A DNA stretch of 64,000 nucleotides from Chondrosia reniformis (GCA_947172415.1 OX359191.1:4216001-4280000); one strand, 5' to 3'; shown: positions 51,241-63,403, numbered from the stretch's first letter. Numbers and translations: made by a program. Notes: generated by a model not told the origin, from the sequence alone.

Positions 51241-54200
51241 TAGTTATATACTAGTTGTATGGCCTAGTTTTATGTACTGGTTGTATGTACTGTTTGTATG
51301 TACTAGTTGTATGTACTAGTTGTAGGTACTAGTTTTAATCACTAGTTATAGGTACTAGTTATAAGTACTAGTTGTAGGTACTAGTTGTAGGTACTAGTGT
51401 TAAGCAATAGTTGAATGTACTAGTTGTATGTACTAGTTGTATGTATATACTAGTTGTAGGTACTGGTTGTATGTACTGGGTGTATGAACTATTTATATGT
51501 ACTAGGTGTATCTACTAGTTATATGTACAATTTATAAATACTAGTTATATGTACTATTTATATGAACAAACTATATGTGAAAGTTCTAATTATATGTATT
51601 AGTTTTAGGTGCAAGTTGTATGTACTACATGTATGTACTAGTTCTATGTACAACTTGTATGTTCTAGTTGGACGTACTAGTTGAATGTACTGGGTGTATG
51701 TACTAGTTGTATATACAAGTTGTATGTAGTAGTTGTATGTATTACTTGTAAGTGCTAGTTTTACGTACTACTTGCTTGTACTAGTTGTATGTACTATTTA
51801 TAGGTATAAGTTATATGTGTATGTTCTAGTTATCTATACTAGTTGTATGTACTAGTTGTTTGTACTAGTTGTATGTACTGGTTGAATGTACTGGTAGTAT
51901 CTCCTATTAATATGTACTAGTTGCATGTACTAGTTGTAATCACTAGTTATAGGTATTAGTGGTATGTACTAATCGAATGTACTAGTTGTACGTACTAGTT
52001 ATATATTCTAGTTGTATGTACTAGTAATATGCACTGGTTTTAAGTACTAGTTATATGTACTAGTTGCATATACTAGTTATGAACTAGTTGTATGGACTAG
52101 TTGTATGTACTAGTTGTATGTACTGTTTATGTACTATTTGTATGTACTAGTTGTAGGTACTAGTTGTAGGTACTAGTTGAAATCACTAGTTATAGGTACT
52201 AGTTATATGTATTAGTTGTAGGTACTAGTTGTATGTACTAGTTGTATGTACTAGTTGAATGTAATTGGGGTATTTACTAGTTGTATGTATTAGTTGTATG
52301 TAATAGTTGTATGTGCTAGTTTTATGTACTAGTTGCATACACTAGTTGTATGCACTAGTTGTATGTACTATTTATATGTTCTAGTTATATGTGTATATTC
52401 TAGTTATTTCTATTAGTTGAATGTACAAATTGTATGTAATAGTTATATGTGCTAGTTGAAGGTATTATCTGTAAGCACTAGTTATTGTAAACCATATATA
52501 TCTACTATTTGCATGCACTTCTTGTATGTTCTAGTCGTATAAACTGGTTGTATGTACTAGTAATATGTACCAGTTGTATATTCCAGATGTATGTACTAGT
52601 AATATGTAATGGTTGTATGTTCTAGTTATATGCACTGGTTGTATGTCCTAGTTTTATGTTCTAGTTGCATAAACTAGTAGTATGTACTAGTTATATGTGT
52701 ATGTTCTAGTTATATGTTCTACTTGTAAGTACAAGTTGTATGTACTGGTTATGTATTAGTTGAATGTACTATATATATCTACTAGTTATAAGTGTATATT
52801 CTAGTGTATGTACTAAGTGTATGTACCAGTTGTATGTAATAGATGTATGTACTAGTTGTATGAACTAGTTCTATGCACTAGTTGTATGTACTAGTTGTAT
52901 GTAAAGGTTTTATGCCCTAGTTGTTGTTTGTACCATTTATTTGTACTAGTTATATGTGTATGTTCTAGTTTTATGTACTAGTATTATGTGCAAGTTGTAT
53001 GTACTAGATGTATGTACTAGTTGTATGTGCAAGTTGTATCTTCTAGTTGTATATACTAGTTGAATGCACTGGGTGTATGTACTAGTTGTATATACAAGTT
53101 GTATGTAGTAGTTGTATGTATTAGTTGTAAGTGCTAGTTTTATGTACTACTTGTATATACTAGTTGTATGTACTATTTATATGTACAAGTTATATGTGTA
53201 TGTTCAAGTTATCTCTACTAGTTGAATGTACAAGTTGTTTGTTATAGTTATATGTACTAGTTGTAAGCACTAGTTTTATGTACTTGGTGTACGTACTAGT
53301 TGTATTTATTAGTTTTAACCCTAGTTATACTAAACCAGTTACAAGTACTCTTTGTATGTACTGGTGGTATGTTCTAGACATATGTACTTGTTGTATGGAC
53401 TAGTGAATAGACTAATTATACGTATTAGTTGTATGTGGTAGTTGTTTGTATTAGTTGTATGTGCTAGTTTAATGTACTAGTTGCATATACTAGTTGTATG
53501 TACTAGATTTATGTACTATTTATATGTACAAGTTATATGTGTATGTTGTAGTTATTTCTACTAGTTGAATGTACAAGTTGTATGTAATAGTTGTAAACAA
53601 TAGTTATAGTGAACCAGATATATGTACTATTTGTATGCACTTGTTGTATGTTCTAGACATATATACTGGTTGTATGTACTGGTTGAATGTACAGGTAGTA
53701 TGGCCTATTAATATGTACTAGTTGCATGTACTAGTTGTAATCACTAGTTATAGGTACTAGTGGTATGTACTAATTGATTGTACTAGTTTTACGTAATAGT
53801 TGTATATATTATAGTATGTACTAGTAATATGTACTGGTTGTATGTACTAGTTATATGTACTAGTTGCATATACTAGTTATGAACTAGTTGTATGGCCTAG
53901 TTGTATGTACTGGTTGTATGAACTGTTTGTATGTACTAGTCGTATGTACTAGTTGTAGGTACTAGGGGTAATCACTAGTTTTAGGTACTAGTTATATGTA
54001 TTAGTTGTAGGTACCTAGCTGTATGTACTTGGTGTATTTACTAGTTATATGTATTAGTTGTATGTAATAGTTGTATGTTTTAGTTGTATGTGCTAGTTTT
54101 ATGTACTAGTTGCATACACTAGTTGTATGTACTAGTTGTATGTTCAAGTTATATGTGTATGTTCTAGTTATTTCTACTAGTTGAATGTACAAGTTGTATT

Positions 54201-57200
54201 TAATGGTTATATGTGCTAGTTGAAGGTTTTACTTGTAAACACTACTTATTGTGAACCACTTATATGTACTATTAGCATGCACTTGTTGTATGTCCTTGTC
54301 ATATGTGCTGGTTGTATGTATTGGTTGAATGTACTGGTAGTATGTAGTAGTAATATGTACTAGTTATAGGTACTAGTGATATGTACTAGTTGTATGTACT
54401 AGTTGTAGGTACTAGTTGTATGTACTAGTTGTACATACTAGTTGTATATTCTAGTTGTATGTACTAGTAATATGTACAGGTTGTATGTTGTAGTTATATG
54501 CACTTGTTGTAAATCCTAGATTTATGTTCTAGTTGTATATACTAGTTGTATGTACTATTTATATGTACTAGTTATATGTGTATGTTTTAGTTATATGTAC
54601 TAGTTGTATGTACAAGTTATATGTACTAAATGTATATAGTAGTTGTATGTAGTAGTTGTATGTACTACGTTGAATGTACTAGTTGTATGTACTAATAGAA
54701 TTAACTAGTGGTATGTAATAGTACTGGTAATATTTACCAACTCTAGCCATTAGTTGTGTGTACTAGTTGTACGTACTAGCACTGGTTATATTTACTAGTT
54801 GCAGGTACTAATTGTATGTACTATTCGAATGTAATAGTTGTATGAACTAGTTGTATGTACTAGTACAAATTATATTTACTAGTCGTAGGTATTAGTTGTT
54901 TGTACTAGTTGTATGTACTAGATGTATGTACTAATTTTATGTAATAATTCTATGTACTAGTTGGAGTTCTAGTTTAATGTACGTACTATTTATATGTACT
55001 AGTTATATGTTTATGTTCTAATCATAGGTTCTAGTTGTAAGTACAAGTTGTCGGAACTAGTTGTTAGTACTAGTGGTATGTGCCAGTTGTATGTACTAGT
55101 TGTATGTACTAGATGTATGTACTAATTCTATGTAATACTTCTATGTACTAGTTGGAGTTTTAGTTTAATGTACCTACTATATATATATATACTAGTTATA
55201 TGTGTATGTACTAGGTATAAGTACTTGTTGTATGTACTAGTTGTATGTACTAGTTATATGTACTAGTTGTGTGTACTAGTTGTGTCTACTACTTGTATGT
55301 ACTAGTTGTATGTACTAGTTGTAAGTGCTACATACTAGGTGTATGTAGTAGTTGTATGGACTAGTTCTATGTACTAGTTGTATGTGCTAGATACTGGTTG
55401 TATGAAGTAGGTGTATGGACTATATAGTTCTATGAACTAGTTGTGTGTACCAGTTGAATGAACTAGTTGTATGTACTAATTGCATGTACTAGTTGTATTT
55501 AATAGTTGTATTTACTAGTTTTAGGTCCTAGTTGTATGTACTAGTTGTATGTACTAGTTGCATGTACTAGTTGTATTTACTAGTTGTATGTTCTATTTAC
55601 ATGTACTAGTTATATGTGTATGTACTAGTTATATGCAGTAATTGTTTGTACTCTATATTTATATGAACTAGTTGTAGGTTATAGTAGATTTTACTAGTTG
55701 CATGTTCTAGTTGTATGTACTAGTAACTAGTTTTAGATACTAGTTGTATGTACTAGCTGTAGGTACTATTCATATGTACTAGTTAAATGTGTATGTACTA
55801 GTTATATGTAGTAGTTGTGTATATATATATACAATTAGTACATAAAATTAGTTACTAGTACAAAGGTACTAATTGCATTTACTAGTTGCATGTACTAGTT
55901 ATATTTCCTAGTTGTATGTACTAGTTGTATGTACTAGTTATATGTACCACTTTAATGTACTAGTTGTGTGTACTAGTTGTATGCACCACATACTAGTTCT
56001 ATGTACTAGTTCTATGTACTAGTTTCTAGTGTTATGTAGTCTACTTGAATTTACTACTTTAGTTATATGTGTATGTACTGGTTATATTTACCAGTTTTAT
56101 GTACTAGTTTTTGTACTAGTTACTAGTTATAGCTACTAGTTATATGTACCAGTTGAATGTACTCGTTGTATGTATTAGTTGTGTTCACTATTTGCATGTA
56201 CTAGTTTCTGTTTTATGTACTAGCTGTATGTAGTCTAGTTTTATGTACTAGTAATATGTACTAGTTGTATGTACTAGTTATAATCTGTAGTTACTAGTTG
56301 TATTTACTAGTTGTATGTACTAGTTGTATGTAGCTATATGTACTAGTGATATGTACTAGTTGCGAGTAATTGTTGTTTGTACTAGTTGTATTAACTAGTA
56401 ACTACATGTATGAACTAGTTCTATATACTAGTTGTATGTACTACTTTTATGAACTAGTTTTATGTACTAGATATTAGTTGTATATACTAGTTGTGTGTAC
56501 TAGTTGTATGTACTAATTGTGCATACTTGTTCTATGTTCTAGTTGTATGTACTAGTTTTATGTACTAGATACTAGTAGTATATACTATTTGTTTGTACAA
56601 GTTTTATGTACTAGTTGTACATAGTACTTGTGTTTAATTGTTGAATGCACTAGTTATATTTACTTGTTGTAGTTACTGGTTGCATGAACTAGTTGTATGT
56701 ACTAATTGTATATACTAGTAACTAAATGTATGTACGAGTTGTATGTACTAGTTGTATGTACTAGTTGTATGTACTAGTTGTATATACTAGTAACTATCCG
56801 TATGTACTAATTATATTTACTAGGTGTAGGTACTAGTTGTATGTACTAGTTGTATGTACTAGTTGTGTGATTGTTGTATGGAATAGTTATATATATCTAG
56901 TTGTAGTTAGACTTTATATGTACTAGTTTTATGTAGTAGTTGTTTGTTCTAGTAATTAGATATATGTACCAGTTGTATGTACTAATTATATGTACTCGTA
57001 ACTAGTTGTATGTACTAGTTGTTTGTACTAGTTGTATGTACTAGTTTTATGTACTAGTTATATTTACTAATTGTAGTCACTAGTTGCATGTACTAGTTGT
57101 ATGTACTAGTAAATAGTTGTATGAACTAGTTGTATGTACCAGTTGTTTGTACTAGTTTTATATACTAGTTGCATATTTAGTAACTATCTGTATGTACTAG

Positions 57201-57327
57201 TTGTTTGTGCTAGTTGTATGTAGATAATTGTACTAGTTGTAGGTGCTAGTTGTGTAATTGTTGTATGGACTAGTTATATTTAGTAGTTGTAGTTACTAGT
57301 TGAATGAACCAGTAACTAGTTTTATGT
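51241..57327 (+). repeat. 13-bp satellite block, forward orientation
   Basis: Forward units with a tiny reverse patch near 55830-55865. Repeated phrases around 51780-51960 and 53160-53760 indicate diverged larger duplications. No gene. Confidence 0.9.
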
Positions 57328-57339
57328 ACACTGAAAAAA
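57328..57339 (+). repeat. left terminal inverted repeat of CACTA-like element
   Basis: ACACTGAAAAAA, matched in reverse complement at 63928-63939. The CACTG start is typical of CMC-superfamily ends in animals. Confidence 0.8.
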
Positions 57340-57557
57340 GTTGTATGTTCAAACAATATCAAATGGTTAAAATAACAGCCAATATTATTGATTAAAGTGA
57401 CCTACCAAAAATTTAACAACTAGGTAGTGGTTATAACAACCTAACCTGTCAAAGTAATAGAATAAGGATTCCTTATAACTGCGTCGAACTTATCATTGGG
57501 ATGGTACATCCTTTGACTTTTGAGCCTTTAAAAACGCAGTTGGTTTTTCGATTCTTG

Positions 57558-57594
57558 GTCAAACGTTTCGATCCTGGGGGTCTTCCTCAGTGAC
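57558..57594 (-). ncRNA. hammerhead-like motif, left PLE arm
   Basis: Minus strand: GTCA, CTGAGGA (57584-57590; position 7 is G, a tolerated position), A, stem II GACC/GATC with one mismatch, GAAA (57566-57569), CGTT, TGAC. Stem I GTCA/TGAC pairs perfectly. Confidence 0.65.
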
Positions 57595-57619
57595 TGATGG
57601 TTGAGTGGAAGAATTGCGT

Positions 57620-58168
57620 CTATTTATAGAGGATTTTCCCGCCATTTCCACTTCCTGTCATGTGACCCTCAGCAGGATGAGAAAAACAGGAAGTATGAAT
57701 ATTAAATCGTCTCCAGGCTTGATGTAACACAATGCCTCGATCTAAATTCATTCTCACCTGACTCTTCTGGATCCTGATGGCTTCTTTGACCCTTCTCCTT
57801 TGCCAGTGGGTTTCCCTGTCTGTAATCTTGGCCTTGTCCCAAGCAATTGAGTGGCCAGTCTTGAGGGAGTGAACAGCTATACCGTTGTTCACATCCCCCA
57901 TCCTGACTGCTCGCTTGTGTTCTGCCAATCTCACTTTCAGGGTCCTTCCAATGTAGACTGCAGAACACTCAGAGCAAGAAATTAGGTAAACTACACCCTT
58001 GATATCCATAGGTGGTTGTGGCTGTTTTGGGTTGGATAAAACGGTTCTGCAGTCTACTTTGGTAAAACTGGAAGGACCCTGAAAGTGAGATTGGCTGAAC
58101 ACAAGCGAGCAGTCAGGATGGGGGATGTGAACAACGGTATAGCTGTTTACTCCCTCAAGACTGGCCAC
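57620..58168 (-). pseudogene. PLE GIY-YIG endonuclease fragment (left arm)
   Basis: 182-residue frame whose second half holds GVVYLISC and AVYIGRT (the two catalytic half-motifs), then VRLAEHKRAVR, NNGIAVHSLKTGHS and an RRRVKEAIRIQK tail. CSEC between the halves could bind a metal. No reverse transcriptase remains; upstream residues come from the centre and the start of the opposite arm, so the first ~55 residues are probably chimeric. The GIY-YIG unit itself looks intact. Confidence 0.78.
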
Positions 58169-58396
58169 TCAATTGCTTGGGACAAGGCCAAGATTACAGA
58201 CAGGGAAACCCACTGGCAAAGGAGAAGGGTCAAAGAAGCCATCAGGATCCAGAAGAGTCAGGTGAGAATGAATTTAGATCAAGGCATTGTGTTACATCAA
58301 GCCTGGAGACGATTTAATATTCATACTTCCTGTTTTTCTCATCCTGCTGAGGGTCACATGACAGGAAGTGGAAATGGCGGGAAAAATCCTCTATAA
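58085..58396 (+). pseudogene. PLE GIY-YIG endonuclease fragment (right arm)
   Basis: 103 residues, from RLAEHKRAVR to the end of the domain, nearly identical to the left arm (His to Tyr in AVYS, Arg to Gln in LDQG). The GIY and YIG half-motifs are missing because the arm starts after them. It cannot be catalytic. Confidence 0.78.
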
Positions 58397-58425
58397 ATAG
58401 AGGCAATTCTTCCACTCAACCATCA

Positions 58426-58462
58426 GTCACTGAGGAAGACCCCCAGGGTTGGAACGTTTGAC
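58426..58462 (+). ncRNA. hammerhead-like motif, right PLE arm (decayed core)
   Basis: GTCA, CTGAGGA (58430-58436), stem II GACC/GGTT, then GGAA where GAAA is expected, CGTT, TGAC. Stem I is kept, but the core change should abolish cleavage. Confidence 0.6.
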
Positions 58463-58522
58463 CAAGAATCGAAAAACCAACTGCGTTTTTAAACGCTCAA
58501 AAGTCGAAGGATGTACCATCCC

Positions 58523-58865
58523 AAAGATACTGTCAAAGTAACCTGCAAATGTAAATATAGCCATATTTTAATGTCAATTTAACTTTAATAAAGGTCACTA
58601 TAACCTTAAAATTAGGTTGTAGACCTAATATATCATTAGGGAGTCCTTAAGGTATATAAGAAAATCCCCATCAGGACATATCAATTGCTAATGAACATTA
58701 ACAATGTCATACCTGCATGAAGTGAATCATGGATAACTGCTGTATTATTATTTTAATGCATACTTCTTGTAAATAGATTTAAATGCAACCAATATTAAAA
58801 GCAAATTGTACATGATATATACATGAAATCTGTTTGACAATGTCCAGGTTATACAACTAAAATAT
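58523..58865. other. non-coding interior of CACTA-like element
   Basis: AT-rich sequence between the nested PLE and the 3' end of the transposase. It holds GTCAAAGTAACC near 58534 and AAAGGTCACTATAACC near 58590, resembling the subterminal words at the element ends. No credible gene; a 90-residue minus-strand frame at 58748-59020 overlaps the transposase end in another frame. Confidence 0.5.
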
Positions 58866-61528
58866 CTAAGGTAGCACGATGTACAAACTGTTATCGGAAA
58901 CATTGAAACCTTTTCTTGCAGTATAACTGTGATAGTCTTGTAACAAATGAAAATCAACCACTGCTGCATTAGACATAGATACAACAACAAAAGCATTAAA
59001 ATGTGATATAAAATAGTCACCTACAAATTCCTCAACATCAAGTAATATCCGCTGTTGTTCTGGAACATGAATAATATCTATTATCATTCCAAATTTAGGA
59101 GTAAATTCATCACGATCAAGCAGTATGAAATTGCCTACTTTATAAACTGTAGATTAGATTTTTAGCCATTTATGATGGTGGATTATACAATCTACTGTAT
59201 TTGTTAAGTCTGCTGCAATTATGACTTGAGACTTTATCCGTTCACATTTATCCAATAATCTGGAGTTATTCACCTTTGGACTGAATTCAGGTAATGGGTA
59301 GAGTAGATGTTCTCCACAGTTTAGATGATAAGACAACCAAAGCTGGTGGTGTTTCACAACTGTTTTCACAATATTTTGAAATTTCCTCTACGTGATGCTC
59401 TTTTAATGAAGCTGAGCTTTGCCTCATGACGCATTGTCCAGGAATGGACAAGTGGTCCATGTCATTCAATTTGTGAAGGATAATGTACCATGTAGTGCAT
59501 TTTGAGTTTTATAGTACTCCCTGGGTCCAGTTTCTGCAATAACTGCAATTTCTCCTCTACCAAAATACGTAGGTATGAAATTGTGTCTCTTGAGTGTTCA
59601 GGACTGAGAGCAATCTGGCATATTTTAATTAGCAATAGGAATGAATACCAATTTTCATCATCTGCAGGAATTTTATCACCAATCAAGATTGGCAAATTTC
59701 TCACTAGAGCAATTGTTTTAGCAGCTGTCTGACGAAATTTTTGTCAGACATCTCAAGAGATGCAGGATCAATAAATGATGGTTAATCTTCAGATCCAAAA
59801 TCATATCCACGTATTCTTGTGTTAAGTGTATCGATGGAGAAATATTTTTTGAACACACAATAAAAAAGAAATAGCTTTAGTTCATAATGAACAACCCCTT
59901 CAAAAAGATCATGCATTATATCATGTGGCATACCTGTGGCAAGAGAATATCCAGGAACCTCTTCTAAAATAGACGTACGGTTTATGCCATATTTAACGGA
60001 ATTTTCACGGCTCTGACTTCCTGTTAAGGATTGACACAGGGCTTCATGATTTTGCGGAGTTCGCAATTCAAAAAGAATTTCGTCAAAATGAGTTTGGGAG
60101 TCATCCTTTGGGGCCATACACGAACGACAGATTCTACGAGCAAAGGACACACATCCTTTAAAACCACCTACTTTGTGTGCAGCAGCTGTATCTGCTAAAA
60201 AGGCAATCAGAGCACCAAAGTATGTGTGTTCATTAGATCCTCCAGTAACAGTGAGGCCATCAATGTAAAGGCGCTTCATATCTTCTACAAAAGGTTTAAG
60301 GAAACAATCCATACCATATCTGTCAATATTTTGTGATCGAGCCACAGCCACAAGATATATTGCTTTCAGACTGGATCTATACATAGGACGTATGTTACCA
60401 AGAGTAAAAAATAAGCACCCTAATTTGTGAGTGTTAACATATGAGCCAATTGGATTTGTGATTTCTAATTCATCAAAATAGTCTAAAATCTGCAAAGCAT
60501 CATTTACAGTGCCAAACAAGGAATGTTCTTTCCACGTATTGCCACCACAGAAGTTGTTTAAGCGATTGCAATCAGTAGTTCTTGCCAACTGTAATTCATG
60601 CAATATTTCTATATTTTTCAACAACTGTGAAAGTGACTCAAGTAGAGGGAAGTAGCAAAATGTTCGTGCAGACTGTACCTTTTGGCTTTTAGTTCCAGAA
60701 AACAGTTTACTTGAACATTGCCAAAAATGATTTCAATAGGCTCCTAAATGAATAAAGTGGTAAGAATCAGGTTAATTTTAAAATCCCATTATTTCAGTAG
60801 ACGTTATGAAACAGAACTTAAGATATACAGGTTTAGCATATTTGGAATTAGTGTATAATATGTATATAGCAATATTAATTGCTAGTGTAGTGTGTGCCAA
60901 TTCTAACCAGAACTTGAAAGTTATTTCTGAAGTATTTCCCTTGCATGTAGGTTGTTTCATGGCCGTGGAAGTGAAAAAAATGCATCCAAACCTTCAATTG
61001 TAGACATGCATATTCCCGCCTTTCCTAGTATATCCTTCACAGAAGCCTTGACAATTGAGAACGAGTTTCCAAATAGTCTATTGCAGCCTTCGATAACCTC
61101 ACTAACAGGACGTTGTGACACATTGCAGACCTCCTTCAGTTTTAACAAAAACTTTGTGGCTTCCTGCTCCTGCTGGTTAGCAGTTATTCCCAAAATATGT
61201 TGCACATCATAGTAAATGTCATCTGGAAGTTCTCTTTCATCACTGAAGCTAAAATCTGGTAAAATAGGTAAAGCTGAATTTATAGTAGCAGCAGGATTGT
61301 TTCCTCCATATTATCCTTATTGGCTATGTCCAGACCCAATACACTTCTGTGCGTTTGATAAACATAACTGTTAAAAGCACCAAATGTGATGAAATGATTA
61401 ATTAAAGCAACTTTCAAATACACAAAACAGTGAAAAATTAGGATCTGCACCTGCCTTAGATGACTTATGTAAATCTGAAGATTTGGCAATAATAATGAGC
61501 ACAACTGACAAGAGACAGTTTCCATCAT
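58866..61528 (-). pseudogene. CACTA/EnSpm-like transposase, decayed
   Basis: In order on the minus strand: a C2H2-like zinc finger (from 61528, SCQLCSLL and later SYVYQTHR, frameshifted between), a helical segment (61205-60957, TKFLLKLKEVCNVSQ), then after a likely intron the core (60624-59782) with NPIGSYVNTHKLGCLFFTLG, a GALIAFLADTAAAHKVGGF block (Asp145), CRSCMAP and MPHDIMHDLFEG; next NLPILIGDKIP and MVHYPSQIE (59704-59462), a HHQLWLSYHL segment (59369-59154) and the C-terminus HFNAFVVV (59087-58866). Stops interrupt at 59782, 59462 and 59154, and frames shift near 60740, 59745 and 59378. The family is a large animal group I associate with EnSpm; the zinc finger plus 'HDIMHD' order is its signature. 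Confidence 0.72.
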
Positions 61529-61647
61529 TTGTTAAATGTGACAACTTCCGTTAATATTCGGTACCAATATAATGTATAAGTGCATAGTCCGCAATTTCTA
61601 GTACAATGTCTAGTAATCTCATGGCCATTTTCTGTCTATGCATCAAG
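61529..61647. promoter_or_regulatory. compact divergent promoter region
   Basis: Only about 80-120 bp separate the transposase start (61528, minus) from the SAM-gene start (ATG 61606 or 61648, plus). TAATATTCGGTACCAATATAA-like AT-rich sequence lies here. A shared bidirectional promoter is inferred from geometry only. Confidence 0.4.
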
Positions 61648-63403
61648 ATGAGTTTTGAAGAAAAATATTGTATTTCTGTGTCGCTGCTTCTAAGAGATAA
61701 GGGAATACACGAAAGTATTTGTGACATTTTTGAAGGTATGAAGTTTCAGTTTATGCTGGTTATTATCACAAAAGCTTGTTCTAAGCTCCCAGCTATAGCT
61801 ATATTAAATAGCTTATAATTATTCATATATATGTATCACACAAATGTAGATAATGAAATTGATGTTGCTGCCTTCCTTGAATTGACTGTGGATGTACTGA
61901 ACCAACTAATACCAAACAAATTAGGCCTTGTGAAGAAGATTTACCGTCTAATTCCATTAGTAAGTTTCCTAGCCCATATTCTTTAAGTAACTCATGCCTT
62001 GCTGGGTACCTTTTGTCTTCATATATATAGCGATTTTCTTCTACTAAAGACTCACAAATTGCTCTCCTTACACCTAAAACTTATTCGAGAGCTTTACAAA
62101 TGTTTTGGAAACCTAACACCCATAATGTTATATTTAGTTAGAAAAGCAAATAACGTGGTGATTTGTTTAGTAAAACTTGAATGCCTTATAAATGTGTTAC
62201 TAAAAAGTAACTGCACAATGAAATGTCAATTTGAGATATAACGAGGGGCACAATTTTTCAAGAGGTTCCTATCTACACACAGTATAAGTGTCTTCCTAAA
62301 TATACAAAGATTTTACTAAAATTAATATATGTTTGATTTTTGCTTATGTATGTGTACCATTTTTGAGTTAATTGTCATGTATGTTTACACATGATTTCTA
62401 TTTTCTTAATGCAGGAGCTTTCCTCCAGCTCTGCACTAAATGCCACACCACAACAACCTTGTGTGATACCAGAAAGTGTTTATAATTCATCTTCAAAATC
62501 TTCTGTAGTAAGCCTTGATATCTCTGATAGTGCTTCAACATCCTTGAAAGACTCCAGCAGAGGTATATGCCCAGCTGGTGATCAAACATTTGTACTCCCA
62601 AGCACTTGGAGACCAGCAGTTATGTATTTCATTAAAGGGAAAGATGAGGCCAAGCAACGAAAGCACCTTACCCCTGATGTACGTAATGCTAGTGTTCGTG
62701 ACCTTGTTTCAACAATGTATGCACATATGAATCACCCAAACAAAGACTTCTGCACTAAGGTTGCCAAACAGTTTGCTAAAATGTTTAAGGGCAAAGCTGC
62801 TAAATATAGTACTGAAGTTCTTGAAAGGAAATTTTCAAGTAAAGCAACTCCACTACTCAATCAATATGTAGTTGTATATATTAAACCTTAATTTTTGTCA
62901 TGCAGGTGATGAAGAGGAAGAAGAAAAAAGCCCTCTGTCTCCTGGCATTGTGCTTAGTCAAAGGGTACAAGGATGAAAATTTGCGTCTTATATTTGAAGC
63001 TCATCAGGTGCTTTTTTAACATTATTATGTGTACAAGTTTATGTGCACTTTGATACATGTATTCTGCATTATTTTGCAGATAAATGAAGGTTTGGATGCT
63101 ATTGCAGATAAAGCTGCTACGCCATCTCTGATAATTATCGGTGTTGAAGACATCAATAACATTTACACCTATTATTTGATAATTGAAAAGAAGGTATTGG
63201 TTTCAGGTATTTTGAGATTCAGTAAAGCTCTGATGTTATGGTGCTCAGCCCACTACATCTTTAATCTAGAGTATCAGAAGACCATTAGTGAAGTGGCTTT
63301 GTTTATTCAGGAGTTAGGTTTTGGTCTTCCAGCTGTAACCATAAAAAAGAGTGCTACTTATCTGACAGTTAGCAGCAACATTCAATGTTTTACAGCAGCT
63401 TAG
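61606..63403 (+). CDS. SAM-domain protein (SAMD3-like) of CACTA element, five exons
   Basis: Exons 61606 (or ATG 61648)-61735, 61850-61959, 62415-62867, 62906-63007 and 63080-63403 join in frame with GT..AG introns, the shortest 38 bp. The first junction has phase 1, the rest phase 0. The product is 372 (or 358) residues with no stop. Exons 1-2 form a SAM domain: VSLLLRDKGIHESICDIFE joins, across the intron, DNEIDVAAFLELT. The middle part carries FVLPSTWRP and a helical region; exon 5 has EKKVLV, FSKALMLWCSAHYIFNLEY and LFIQELGF, as in SAMD3-like proteins abundant in animal genomes. Role in transposition is inferred from position. Unlike its neighbour it is not decayed. Confidence 0.7.

Larger units (their letters stand above)
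57498..58522. mobile_element. inverted pair of PLE 3' fragments nested in CACTA-like element
   Basis: Two arms of roughly 450 bp (left about 57498-57955 on minus, right about 58070-58522 on plus) surround a ~110-bp centre that belongs to the longer left copy. Each arm contains the end of a GIY-YIG domain, 3' UTR and a hammerhead-like motif. The arms are nearly identical, so the pair arose recently by inverted insertion or foldback copying. The family differs from the PLEs at 1.3, 16 and 26 kb. Confidence 0.82.

Noticed and set aside
57320..57345. Target-site duplication around the CACTA-like element
   Set aside because: The bases before CACTG (GTA) and after CAGTG (TCC) do not match at 2-4 bp, so no duplication is claimed.
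60806..61212. Plus-strand ORFs of 65 and 86 residues
   Set aside because: They are antisense shadows of the transposase N-terminal exons.
61999..62241. 80-residue plus-strand ORF inside the SAM gene
   Set aside because: It lies wholly within the second intron of the five-exon model and has no recognisable motif.
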